From NCBI GenBank assembly GCA_902728285.1, contig CACVBU010000472.1:310001-374000 (forward strand): a DNA stretch of 64,000 nt. The letters run 5' to 3'. The notes beneath the pieces are model-generated. The model did no database searches, had not been told where the DNA came from, and saw nothing but the letters and a program-made list of their open reading frames with translations. Of the stretch, positions 1 through 10,513 are shown piece after piece; the first letter of the stretch is position 1, and the number at the start of each line of letters is the position of its first letter. Position numbers and translations under genes: made by a program. Source of the DNA: Clytia hemisphaerica. Lineage: Eukaryota > Cnidaria > Hydrozoa > Leptothecata > Clytiidae.

Positions 1-196
1 TTTATATCAACAATCATGTTACTTTTTAGGCTGGCTGTGGTTCTTATCACGTTCTTGAATCACGTGCACAATTTCAGCCTAAAATGCTCTTACTAAGAAA
101 TTGACTCCATATGACAACCGTAAGAAAAAACGTGTTCAGTATAAACAATAAATTTGAAATGAAGAGTGACATTTAAAAGCCAAACAAATTCAAATA

Positions 197-629
197 CTTT
201 AGGCGCACAAACTTTCGCGAGCAGAAAATTTCGCGAGGACGAAAAATCGCCAAATTCACGACATTTACTTTCGCGAATTTAACGGAAAAAATATTTTTCG
301 CGAGCATTAACTTTCGCGAATCAAGACGTAAAATTGAGTATTTTCGCATGAAAAAATTACTTAGAGGGACGAATACTTCTGGTACTGGCTTGAAACATTT
401 GTCTTTAGACTTATTAGTCTTTTAGCAGGCTAAAAAGCGCCATAAAAGTTACATTTTATTCAAAGTTTGAAGTTTTACAGATTTTCTTTTTTGTCAAGAA
501 TTTTTCGCGAGAATAAACTTTCGCGAATGGCCCTTCCTAGAATTTTTAAAGACATTTACTTTCGCGAAAAGAGCCAAAATTCGCGAAAATCGCCAAAGTT
601 TCTGCTTGCGAAAGTTGGTACGCCTAAAG
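197..629. mobile_element. TTTCGCG-rich MITE (array copy 1)
   Basis: The ends are inverted repeats of about 30 bases: CTTTAGGCGCAC at the left, and at the right a sequence whose reverse complement reads CTTTAGGCGTAC. Both continue into ACTTTCGC(G/A)AGCAGAAA. The interior is packed with TTTCGCGA. The left flank is TA, the right flank AA, so a TA target duplication is possible but imperfect. No transposase is present. It looks like a non-autonomous Tc1/mariner-type element carried along in the tandem array. Confidence 0.75.
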
Positions 630-1267
630 AACTTTCTGATTAAATAGATGCTGTTCTTGGAAAATGCGCCACTTTCAATTAATGGCCAAATGGAGCAGGA
701 GCATTTATAATGCAAGTGCTTACACAATTTTTTTATAAGAAGATCCAAAATTTTTGAAGTCTTCAAAACTTTATGATTTTTAAGCCTGGAAATGTTTTAG
801 TAGTTCCTAACCAACCCCTGGAAATTTCTGCAAACACCCCATGGAAATTTCTCTATTCTCCGTAAGCAACCCCTGGAAATTAATCCAAATTCTACTACCC
901 CCTGGAAATTTCGACCAAAATTTTTTTTTCATCCTACAACACAATTCTTTTACTTCCACAAATTACAAAACTTAAAACCAAAAAATATCCAACGTTTTTC
1001 CCCTCTACCAACCTTATTAGTTCAAATATGAAGTAGCCCTACCTCTTCTGTCGCTTGTCTCTTTAAAATCTTCATCGTCGTTACACACCATTGCTCCATG
1101 AAACTCCCTCTCTTCACCTTGACACAAACTTCATGCTACTCTATGCAGTGATTGACAGACTTTCATTCTCCACCTTCGGTCACGCGGGGCTACTATTGCG
1201 GGATGATTCGACACGGTAATGTCCTATCTACCGTTTGGCTTGGTCCTGACGGGAACTAAACTTTCAC

Positions 1268-1339
1268 GGGCTCAACCGGGATTCGAACCCGGGGCCTCTC
1301 GCACCCAAAGCGAGAATCATACCACTAGACCATTGAGCC
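1268..1339 (-). tRNA. tRNA-Pro (anticodon TGG), copy 1
   Basis: On the minus strand the gene starts GGCTCAATGGTCTAGTGG, has anticodon loop TTTGGGT (anticodon TGG), a T arm with GGTTCGAATCC (B box) and ends TTGAGCC plus discriminator C. The seven-base acceptor stem pairs perfectly. Downstream there is only a run of three T, so the Pol III terminator is weak or further away. Confidence 0.96.
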
Positions 1340-1771
1340 ACAATGTCTACTTTTTCCAGCATTCCTTTCATCGAACTGTGTTCGCAACATTGTTTACTGT
1401 TCAGACTGTTTCCGAGTTCACAGTTGGCTGGCAAAAAGATGCAGACATAAGACTGAAAGAAGAAGGAGAAAAAGAAAGCTTTAGCATTCAAAATTCACAC
1501 ATAACATTTCTTCGTATAGCGAAAATTGATATGACGCAATTTCAAGTAATTGTTCCGTGTAAAATTTAATGGCGGTAAAATTATTTCATCAACGAAATGA
1601 TTGTAAATAGAAATGATCTATTTCCTGAACTTACTGTAAAACTTTCATTTTTCTTTATTCAAAGTTAAAACGACGAGCAACAACCGTGCGTTGAACTCGC
1701 GCAGCTAGTGTGTTTGATCTTTGCTGTATATCCCGCGGTACATTTCTATATTTTTTGCGATGTTGTCTATG

Positions 1772-1775
1772 AAAA
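1772..1775 (-). terminator. Pol III T4 terminator of tRNA-Lys
   Basis: Two bases past the tRNA-Lys discriminator the minus strand has TTTT, the minimal Pol III stop. The same run occurs at 3939-3942 in copy 2. Confidence 0.7.
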
Positions 1776-1777
1776 CT

Positions 1778-1850
1778 CGCCCAACGTGGGGCTCGAACCC
1801 ACGACCCTGAGATTAAGAGTCTCATGCTCTACCGACTGAGCTAGCCGGGC
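1778..1850 (-). tRNA. tRNA-Lys (anticodon CTT), copy 1
   Basis: The minus strand reads GCCCGGCTAGCTCAGTCGG at the 5' end, then anticodon loop ACTCTTAAT (anticodon CTT), B box GGTTCGAGCCC, and 3' acceptor strand GTTGGGC with discriminator G. It follows the classic animal tRNA-Lys sequence throughout. All stems pair, with two G-T pairs in the acceptor stem. Confidence 0.97.
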
Positions 1851-2361
1851 TTGACTCTCTTAAAATTTATAATTTTAGCAATATCAAAGGCATATAAACC
1901 TTGAAATATTTTTATCTTCTCAAAAATAGTGCATGAATTCTCATTTTAAGTTTCCTGATTTTTCGGAATTAAATTTTACTGAATTCAATCTATTTAGAAG
2001 AAAGTTAAACAAAACATTGGAAATACTAACGGTGCACTGTAACAAAATTCACTATCCACTATCCAGGCTTTTTAAACAACTAATTTTGTAAATCTTATGC
2101 GACAGACAAAGAAAATATTGAACACTTTTAGAAAAGTCTATAAAAGTTACTTTTTTGAATTTAAATTTATATCAACAATCATGTTACTTTTTAGGCTGGC
2201 TGTGGTTCTTATCACGTTCTTGAATCACGTGCACAATTTCAGCCTAAAATGCTCTTACTAAGAAATTGACTCCATATGACAACCGTAAGAAAAAACGTGT
2301 TCAGTATAAACAATAAATTTGAAATGAAGAGTGACATTTAAAAGCCAAACAAATTCAAATA

Positions 2362-2794
2362 CTTTAGGCGCACAAACTTTCGCGAGCAGAAAATTTCGCG
2401 AGGACGAAAAATCGCCAAATTCACGACATTTACTTTCGCGAATTTAACGGAAAAAATATTTTTCGCGAGCATTAACTTTCGCGAATCAAGACGTAAAATT
2501 GAGTATTTTCGCATGAAAAAATTACTTAGAGGGACGAATACTTCTGGTACTGGCTTGAAACATTTGTCTTTAGACTTATTAGTCTTTTAGCAGGCTAAAA
2601 AGCGCCATAAAAGTTACATTTTATTCAAAGTTTGAAGTTTTACAGATTTTCTTTTTTGTCAAGAATTTTTCGCGAGAATAAACTTTCGCGAATGGCCCTT
2701 CCTAGAATTTTTAAAGACATTTACTTTCGCGAAAAGAGCCAAAATTCGCGAAAATCGCCAAAGTTTCTGCTTGCGAAAGTTGGTACGCCTAAAG
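2362..2794. mobile_element. TTTCGCG-rich MITE (array copy 2)
   Basis: Same element with the same terminal inverted repeats as at 197-629, at the equivalent place in the second tandem unit. It was amplified with the unit and is not an independent insertion. Confidence 0.75.
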
Positions 2795-3434
2795 AACTTT
2801 CTGATTAAATAGATGCTGTTCTTGGAAAATGCGCCACTTTCAATTAATGGCCAAATGGAGCAGGAGCATTTATAATGCAAGTGCTTACACAATTTTTTTA
2901 TAAGAAGATCCAAAATTTTTGAAGTCTTCAAAACTTTATGATTTTTAAGCCTGGAAATGTTTTAGTAGTTCCTAACCACCCCTGGAAATTTCTGCAAACA
3001 CCCCATGGAAATTTCTCTATTCTCCGTAAGCAACCCCTGGAAATTAATCCAAATTCTACTACCCCCTGGAAATTTCGACCAAAATTTTTTTTTCATCCTA
3101 CAACACAATTCTTTTACTTCCACAAATTACAAAACTTAAAACCAAAAAATATCCAACGTTTTTCCCCTCTACTACCAACCTTATTAGTTCAAATATGAAG
3201 TAGCCCTACCTCTTCTGTCGCTTGTCTCTTTAAAATCTTCATCGTCGTTACACACCATTGCTCCATGAAACTCCCTCTCTTCACCTTGACACAAACTTCA
3301 TGCTACTCTATGCAGTGATTGACAGACTTTCATTCTCCACCTTCGGTCACGCGGGGCTACTATTGCGGGATGATTCGACACGGTAATGTCCTATCTACCG
3401 TTTGGCTTGGTCCTGACGGGAACTAAACTTTCAC

Positions 3435-3506
3435 GGGCTCAACCGGGATTCGAACCCGGGGCCTCTCGCACCCAAAGCGAGAATCATACCACTAGACCAT
3501 TGAGCC
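3435..3506 (-). tRNA. tRNA-Pro (anticodon TGG), copy 2
   Basis: Identical to the copy at 1268-1339 in acceptor stem, A and B boxes and TGG anticodon. It lies in the second tandem unit. Confidence 0.96.
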
Positions 3507-3944
3507 ACAATGTCTACTTTTTCCAGCATTCCTTTCATCGAACTGTGTTCGCAACATTGTTTACTGTTCAGACTGTTTCCGAGTTCACAGTTGGCTGGCA
3601 AAAAGATGCAGACATAAGACTGAAAGAAGAAGGAGAAAAAGAAAGCTTTAGCATTCAAAATTCACACATAACATTTCTTCGTATAGCGAAAATTGATATG
3701 ACGCAATTTCAAGTAATTGTTCCGTGTAAAATTTAATGGCGGTAAAATTATTTCATCAACGAAATGATTGTAAATAGAAATGATCTATTTCCTGAACTTA
3801 CTGTAAAACTTTCATTTTTCTTTATTCAAAGTTAAAACGACGAGCAACAACCGTGCGTTGAACTCGCGCAGCTAGTGTGTTTGATCTTTGCTGTATATCC
3901 CGCGGTACATTTCTATATTTTTTGCGATGTTGTCTATGAAAACT

Positions 3945-4017
3945 CGCCCAACGTGGGGCTCGAACCCACGACCCTGAGATTAAGAGTCTCATGCTCTACC
4001 GACTGAGCTAGCCGGGC
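3945..4017 (-). tRNA. tRNA-Lys (anticodon CTT), copy 2
   Basis: Identical to 1778-1850 and 2167 bases away, in the second tandem unit. Confidence 0.97.
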
Positions 4018-4528
4018 TTGACTCTCTTAAAATTTATAATTTTAGCAATATCAAAGGCATATAAACCTTGAAATATTTTTATCTTCTCAAAAATAGTGCA
4101 TGAATTCTCATTTTAAGTTTCCTGATTTTTCGGAATTAAATTTTACTGAATTCAATCTATTTAGAAGAAAGTTAAACAAAACATTGGAAATACTAACGGT
4201 GCACTGTAACAAAATTCACTATCCACTATCCAGGCTTTTTAAACAACTAATTTTGTAAATCTTATGCGACAGACAAAGAAAATATTGAACACTTTTAGAA
4301 AAGTCTATAAAAGTTACTTTTTTGAATTTAAATTTATATCAACAATCATGTTACTTTTTAGGCTGGCTGTGGTTCTTATCACGTTCTTGAATCACGTGCA
4401 CAATTTCAGCCTAAAATGCTCTTACTAAGAAATTGACTCCATATGACAACCGTAAGAAAAAACGTGTTCAGTATAAACAATAAATTTGAAATGAAGAGTG
4501 ACATTTAAAAGCCAAACAAATTCAAATA

Positions 4529-4960
4529 CTTTAGGCGCACAAACTTTCGCGAGCAGAAAATTTCGCGAGGACGAAAAATCGCCAAATTCACGACATTTAC
4601 TTTCGCGAATTTAACGGAAAAAATATTTTTCGCGAGCATTAACTTTCGCGAATCAAGACGTAAAATTGAGTATTTTCGCATGAAAAAATTACTTAGAGGG
4701 ACGAATACTTCTGGTACTGGCTTGAAACATTTGTCTTTAGACTTATTAGTCTTTTAGCAGGCTAAAAAGCGCCATAAAGTTACATTTTATTCAAAGTTTG
4801 AAGTTTTACAGATTTTCTTTTTTGTCAAGAATTTTTCGCGAGAATAAACTTTCGCGAATGGCCCTTCCTAGAATTTTTAAAGACATTTACTTTCGCGAAA
4901 AGAGCCAAAATTCGCGAAAATCGCCAAAGTTTCTGCTTGCGAAAGTTGGTACGCCTAAAG
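4529..4960. mobile_element. TTTCGCG-rich MITE (array copy 3)
   Basis: Same element in the third tandem unit, with one base lost in an A-run near 4775. Confidence 0.75.
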
Positions 4961-5596
4961 AACTTTCTGATTAAATAGATGCTGTTCTTGGAAAATGCGC
5001 CACTTTCAATTAATGGCCAAATGGAGCAGGAGCATTTATAATGCAAGTGCTTACACAATTTTTTTAAGAAGATCCAAAATTTTTGAAGTCTTCAAAACTT
5101 TATGATTTTTAAGCCTGGAAATGTTTTAGTAGTTCCTAACCAACCCTGGAAATTTCTGCAAACACCCCATGGAAATTTCTCTATTCTCCGTAAGCAACCC
5201 CTGGAAATTAATCCAAATTCTACTACCCCCTGGAAATTTCGACCAAATTTTTTTTTCATCCTACAACACAATTCTTTTACTTCCACAAATTACAAAACTT
5301 AAAACCAAAAAATATCCACGTTTTTCCCCTCTACTACCAACCTTATTAGTTCAAATATGAAGTAGCCCTACCTCTTCTGTCGCTTGTCTCTTTAAAATCT
5401 TCATCGTCGTTACACACCATTGCTCCATGAAACTCCCTCTCTTCACCTTGACACAAACTTCATGCTACTCTATGCAGTGATTGACAGACTTTCATTCTCC
5501 ACCTTCGGTCACGCGGGGCTACTATTGCGGGATGATTCGACACGGTAATGTCCTATCTACCGTTTGGCTTGGTCCTGACGGGAACTAAACTTTCAC

Positions 5597-5668
5597 GGGC
5601 TCAACCGGGATTCGAACCCGGGGCCTCTCGCACCCAAAGCGAGAATCATACCACTAGACCATTGAGCC
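5597..5668 (-). tRNA. tRNA-Pro (anticodon TGG), copy 3
   Basis: Identical third copy. Its downstream partner tRNA-Lys is missing because the tandem unit breaks at about 6112. Confidence 0.96.
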
Positions 5669-6112
5669 ACAATGTCTACTTTTTTCCAGCATTCCTTTCA
5701 TCGAACTGTGTTCGCAACATTGTTTACTGTTCAGACTGTTTCCGAGTTCACAGTTGGCTGGCAAAAAGATGCAGACATAAGACTGAAAGAAGAAGGAGAA
5801 AAAGAAAGCTTTAGCATTCAAAATTCACACATAACATTTCTTCGTATAGCGAAAATTGATATGACGCAATTTCAAGTAATTGTTCCGTGTAAAATTTAAT
5901 GGCGGTAAAATTATTTCATCAACGAAATGATTGTAAATAGAAATGATCTATTTCCTGAACTTACTGTAAAACTTTCATTTTTCTTTATTCAAAGTTAAAA
6001 CGACGAGCAACAACCGTGCGTTGAACTCGCGCAGCTAGTGTGTTTGATCTTTGCTGTATATCCCGCGGTACATTTCTATATTTTTTGCGATGTTGTCTAT
6101 GAAAACTCGCCC

Positions 6113-6299
6113 ACTTTGCTCGTTGCGGTAGAAAATACGTTTAAATTGGAATTCTCTGGTTCTTGCGAGAGGCTTTTTTGCTAACAATTCTCAGGCAGAC
6201 GGCAATTCTTTTTCTTTTAATTGAATCTTTGAATTTTGATTTAAATAGGCTGAATCGCAGACCCCTACAAAACCCCAGGTAGTATAGGTACTATAGGTC
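6113..6299. other. junction sequence between tRNA array and LINE
   Basis: Non-repetitive within this window. It starts exactly where the third tandem unit breaks. It could be the LINE 5' UTR or host sequence; I see no gene, tRNA or TIR in it. Confidence 0.4.
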
Positions 6300-6342
6300 T
6301 GCTTAATGATCTACTTCATTACGCATTGCCGACTATCGAAAG

Positions 6343-6671
6343 GAACCCGGGCGAGCTAATCATCCACTGTGGTACTAATGATTTGAAATCCGATACTCCA
6401 GCCCATCAAAAAGCGTTTGGATATTGTCAATCTATCACGGCTTGTTAATGTAGACACAGCAGTAGTCTTCTCCAGCTTGATCCACCGAAATGATGATCTT
6501 GATCCTAAAGTTAATGATGAACTTGAGAAATTATGTCATGAACGGAATATTGGCTTTATCAACAACGACAACATTAAACCGGATATTCATCTCAACAACA
6601 GTCGTATCCATCTCAACAAACAAGGTACATCGTTAGTCGCTAAAAATTTCCTCCATCATCTCAACTGCTGA
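6343..6671 (+). pseudogene. LINE ORF1 fragment with SGNH/esterase domain
   Basis: Translation gives ELIIHCGTNDL (the GxND block of SGNH hydrolases) near 6350-6385, then after a frameshift near 6410 a frame that ends RIHLNKQGTSLVAKNFLHHL, the usual C-terminal block with its IHLN histidine. Esterase domains of this kind are known in ORF1 of CR1-family LINEs. The fragment is only about 110 codons and frameshifted, so it is not functional as read. It ends at the TGA at 6669-6671. Confidence 0.65.
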
Positions 6672-6763
6672 CAACCGGAACTATTTTCTACTACCCGAGG
6701 ATGTAAGATACCATCCCATGAACTCGAATTAAAAGCACTGAAACTTGCCAACAAAGAGAGACT

Positions 6764-7732
6764 TGTAATATCCTCAATATTAATTCGATCCGTAACAAGT
6801 TTAATAATGTTAAAAGTTTCTCAAGATTTATTGACGTACTCTGCATTAGTGAAACCAAGCTTGATCCATCTTACACAACTTCCACATTCAAACTTGATAA
6901 TTTCAAAACGCCATACAGAAAGGATCTTACTGACACTAGTGGAGGTTTACTTGTCTATGTCAAAACCCATATTTCATCACGTGAATTAAAATGCCCGGAT
7001 CTTCCAAGCGACATCGAATGTATTGCATTAGAACTCAACGTACGTACGACTAAATGGCTTGTCTTAAGTGTTTACCGTAACCCCAAAACCGGGCTCACCT
7101 ACTTCCTTGATCAGATTCAAAACTTGACTGAAAGCTTCTCTAATTACGAAAACATCCTGATACTTGGCGATTTTAACCAAGAAACTACTAATACCCATGT
7201 TCGTCAGTTCATGGAAACCTCATCTTTGAAAAATTTGATAAAAAGTCCAACTTGTTTTAAAACAGAGAAGGGTCGCTGCATCGACTTGATCCTCACAAAT
7301 CGCTACAGATGCTTCCAACATAGCAAAGCCATCCAAAACGACGTAAGCGATCACCATACTTTTATTTGTACTGTTTTAAAAAAAACTGTGCCTAAACTCA
7401 AACCAAAAAATATTTCGTACCGGAGTCTTCGTAACTTTTCGCTCGACAACTTCAACAGAGACCTCCACGATACTTTGTCCAACGAAAATATCGAGCACTT
7501 TGAACATTTTCAAGCTGTTTTCGAAAAAGTTCTTGATAAACATGCTCCAAAGAAAATTAATCGTGTTCGAGGTAATCATAAACCTTACATAACTAAAGAA
7601 ATACGTAAAGCAATCATGTTACGCAGCTTCTACAAGAACAAACGTAAAGAAACAAAAGACCCATACTGGTCAACTCTCTATAAACGCCAGAGAAATCTTG
7701 TCGTCTCATTAAATCGATCAACAAGGTACTAA
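6764..7732 (+). pseudogene. LINE ORF2 N-terminal part: APE endonuclease
   Basis: One open frame of about 320 codons. Visible endonuclease blocks are NINSIRNKF, CISETKLD (catalytic Glu), a VYRNP block, ILGDFNQE (catalytic Asp/Asn) and SDHHTF (the SDHH block with catalytic His). The protein then runs into the linker toward RT (KPYITKEIRKAIM). It nicks target DNA to prime reverse transcription. The frame stops at TAA 7730-7732, but the next frame continues with sensible sequence (LGTSQPMWSNMKPFF), so this is a frameshift, real or a sequencing error. Confidence 0.85.
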
Positions 7733-7735
7733 ACT

Positions 7736-9546
7736 TGGTACTTCTCAACCAATGTGGTCAAACATGAAACCGTTCTTCTCTGATGCAGATATCGTCCAAG
7801 AAAGAATCTCTTTACAGGAAGGCGATGAACTGATCGAAGACGACAGCCTCATTTCAACTTTATTCAACGATCACTTTGCTACTATAACCAAAAATCTCAA
7901 CATCGAGCAGTGGAAACCTACTAACGATACTGGTGAAGCATATGACGAAGTAACAAATATTCTTTTGAAATACGAAAACCACCCAAGTGTACTAAAAATT
8001 AAACAAACCGTCGATTCTAACCACTTTCAATTCACCCCTGTCTCAGAGGTAGACGTTGAAAAAGTTATCAAAAATCTAAACCCAAAGAAAAGTGTCCGTG
8101 GTAATAATATACAAATAAAATTTGTTAAACTTGCAAGTTCTATTATTATACCCTGGTTGACAAAATTCGTGAATGCTATGATAATCAATGCAAGTTTTCC
8201 CTCGAGTCTTAAACTGGCTGAGGTCTCTCCAGTTTTTAAGAAAGATGATAAATTTGACAAAGCTAACTATCGACCTATTAGTCTTTTACCAGCATTTTCT
8301 AAAATTTTTGAACGAATAATCTATAATCAGCTGGAAGGATTTTTTCAAGATAGTTTTTCTGTGTTTTTGTGCGGTTTTCGATCAAAGCATAGTACACAGC
8401 ATGCCCTTCTTCGTCTTCTTTCTGAGTGGAAAAAATCTCTTGACAACAGGGGAAAAGTTGGAACCATTTTAATCGATTTTTCCAAAGCTTTGACACTCTA
8501 GATCACGACCTACTTATTGCTAAATTATCAGCTTATGGCTTAAATTTTCATAGTTTACGTCTTATAAAAAATTATCTTAGCGACAGACATCAAAGGACAA
8601 GAATTGAATCTTGTTATAGTGGCTGGCTAGAAATGTCTCTTGGAGTCCCACAAGGTTATATCTTGGCCCTCTTTTATTTAACATATTTATTAACGACCTT
8701 TTATTTTTACTTGCAAGCATCTGTAACTTTGCGGATGACAATACTCTCTTCTCATGTGACCCAAGCATGGATACCATTCTTTCTAACCTCACGTCTGATC
8801 TTGCCATCGTCTTAGAATGGTTTAAAAACAACATGCTTGTGGCAAATCCGAAAAAGTTCAGATGATGCTACTAGGACATAACGTTGATCGATCTATTGAA
8901 ATAAAGATTGACAATTTATTATCAAAAACTCTGATTCAGTTAAGCTGCTTGGTATTGTGTGACTCCAAGTATCCTTTGAATCTCATATTCTAGTCTTTGC
9001 CATTCAGCAAACTACATGTCATCAGATTCAAGAATCAGAATGTTAATCAGCTACAAACAATCTATTTTATTATTTAATGCTTTTATCATTTCAAAATTTA
9101 TGTATGCCCCTATTGTTGGATGTTTTGTATGAAAACACTTTACCTAAAAATTCAGAAGGTTTTTGGCGTGGAGCAAAAATTCTCATTTAATCCCTCCTGA
9201 AACAGTGATGTGCCTTTACGAAATCCCACGATATTCATGAATTACACCTTGCCAATTACTTTCTGAAGTCTTCAAATCTCAAGAATCTTTGGGAAATCTG
9301 TCTTCATGTCATGGCTGTTTCCGTCCCGGAAGATCGAACGTCACCTTCGTTCCAAAAATCTTCTTCAGTCGTAAAAAAGTCTGACGGTACGCCATGGCTT
9401 TAACTCTTTCCCATTTCGAGCTAGTATCTTGTGGAATCAACTTTCGGATGACCTTAAGAATTCCAAAGATATTTCCACGTTTAAATCTAGTTTGCTTAAG
9501 CTTAACTTTTTAGATCTCTGTACTTGTAATATTTTGCAAAATTTAC
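7736..9546 (+). pseudogene. LINE ORF2 C-terminal part: reverse transcriptase (frameshifted)
   Basis: Starts in the linker and includes the RT blocks YRPISLLPAFSKIFERI, GFRSKHSTQHALL and IDFSKA, then shifts frame at about 8487 where one T of the T-run seen in copy 2 is missing. Beyond that, GVPQG and the FADD catalytic block are present but spread over several frames, because one-base deletions occur about every 50-100 bases. Compare the open second copy at 10514-11801, which is near-identical apart from those indels. Confidence 0.85.
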
Positions 9547-9557
9547 TGAACTCTATT

Positions 9558-10485
9558 AGTGGAAACAAGAGCCGTAATTTTTGATAGTCAAATGTAATAT
9601 AGAATTTTTTTGCTTGTTTTAGAAAATCAAAAAGCGCTAATATTCATGTATTTTTGTTGAAAATTTCGCGATTTTTAGCGGTTAAATTTGCGATTGCAAA
9701 AATTGAGTTTTTTTGTCTATTATGCTATAACGGTTCATTTTTACACCAGTGGTAGTCAACTTAGGTTAAGAAGTTTGTTAAATTTCAAGGCAAACTGAAA
9801 AGTCCTTCGAAGATATGGGACCCGAAATACCCCTTGTACCATTTTCTGTGAAATATCAAATATCCAACTTATTACTAAAAACGGGGGTAGTGATATGATT
9901 GATAAAAACAGTTTTTGATCATAACACATTCTAACGATCTCTTTAATGACCCATAGCCAAACTTGTGTAGTGTTTGGGAATTAGCAAAGTTCTTTAAGAC
10001 TTAAAAATAAAAAGGCAATATAAGTTCATGCTTCTTTCATAAAACATTATAATGTGACTTCGTTCGAATAATCAATGATACCAATAATACCAACGCACCA
10101 ACACTTCATTTGCAACTTTTAAGTGGCACTGGAAAAAAGATAACATAACCCCCGTTTTTAGTAATAAGTTGAGAGATCATATTCACAGAAAATGCTACCA
10201 AGGGGTATTTCGGGGCCCATATCTTCGAAGGACGTTTCAGTTTGCCTTGAAATTTAACAAACTTCTTAACCTAAGGTTGAACTACCACTGGTGTAAAAAT
10301 GAACCTTATAGCATAAGTAGAAAAAAAGCTCAATTTTTGCAATCGCAAATTTAACCGCTAAAAATCGCGAATTTTTCAACAAAAAATACATTGAAATATA
10401 GCGCTTTTGATTCTCTAAAACAAGCAAAAAAAATTTCCATAATTATATTTGACTGTCAAAAGCTACAGGCATTCTTGTTTCCACT
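9558..10485. mobile_element. 928-bp foldback (palindromic) element
   Basis: The left arm (9558-9889) and right arm (10146-10485) are reverse complements at roughly 330 bases each, starting AGTGGAAACAAGA and both running to ACTAAAAACGGGGG. The roughly 255-base centre is unique and has no ORF of note. I could not find a matching target-site duplication. It lies between the two LINE copies. Confidence 0.85.
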
Positions 10486-10513
10486 GCCAATTATATCTGG
10501 ACAGACTTTTTTT

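Larger units (their letters stand above)
1..2165. repeat. 2.17-kb tRNA-bearing tandem unit, copy 1
   Basis: First of three direct, head-to-tail copies. It begins at the left window edge, so the array may extend further left. In order it contains a TTTCGCG-rich MITE, a C/A-rich stretch with several CCTGGAAATTTC-like motifs (about 780-930), a tRNA-Pro gene and a tRNA-Lys gene. The next copy restarts with the same bases (TTTATATCAACAATC) at 2166. Differences between copies are almost all single-base changes in homopolymer length. Confidence 0.95.
2166..4332. repeat. 2.17-kb tRNA-bearing tandem unit, copy 2
   Basis: Second complete copy, offset from copy 1 by 2165-2167 bases along its length. 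Same contents: MITE, motif-rich spacer, tRNA-Pro and tRNA-Lys. There is no extra sequence at the junctions, so this is a true tandem array rather than dispersed copies. Confidence 0.95.
4333..6112. repeat. 2.17-kb tandem unit, copy 3 (truncated)
   Basis: Third copy, matching the others through the MITE and tRNA-Pro. It stops at about 6112, a few bases into the 3' acceptor end of what should be tRNA-Lys: the shared bases end at CTCGCCCA and unrelated sequence follows. This copy therefore has tRNA-Pro but no tRNA-Lys. Confidence 0.93.
6300..9546 (+). mobile_element. CR1/L2-like LINE, decayed near-full copy
   Basis: In order on the plus strand there is an ORF1 SGNH/esterase-like segment, an APE-type endonuclease and a reverse transcriptase. 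That order, plus the NINSIRNKF and CISETKLD blocks, is typical of CR1/L2-clade non-LTR retrotransposons. The RT part is broken by many one-base indels relative to the second copy at 10514-11810. The copy ends at CTGAACTCTATT, just before a 928-bp foldback element. The exact 5' end is not visible. Confidence 0.88.

Noticed and set aside
494-766. 90-codon minus-strand frame repeated in the units
   Set aside because: It covers the end of the TTTCGCG MITE and shortens in copy 3; a by-product of the repeat.
1219-1569. 116-codon open frame repeated in all three tandem units
   Set aside because: It runs antisense through the tRNA-Pro gene and changes length with a homopolymer difference in copy 3; no protein-like composition.
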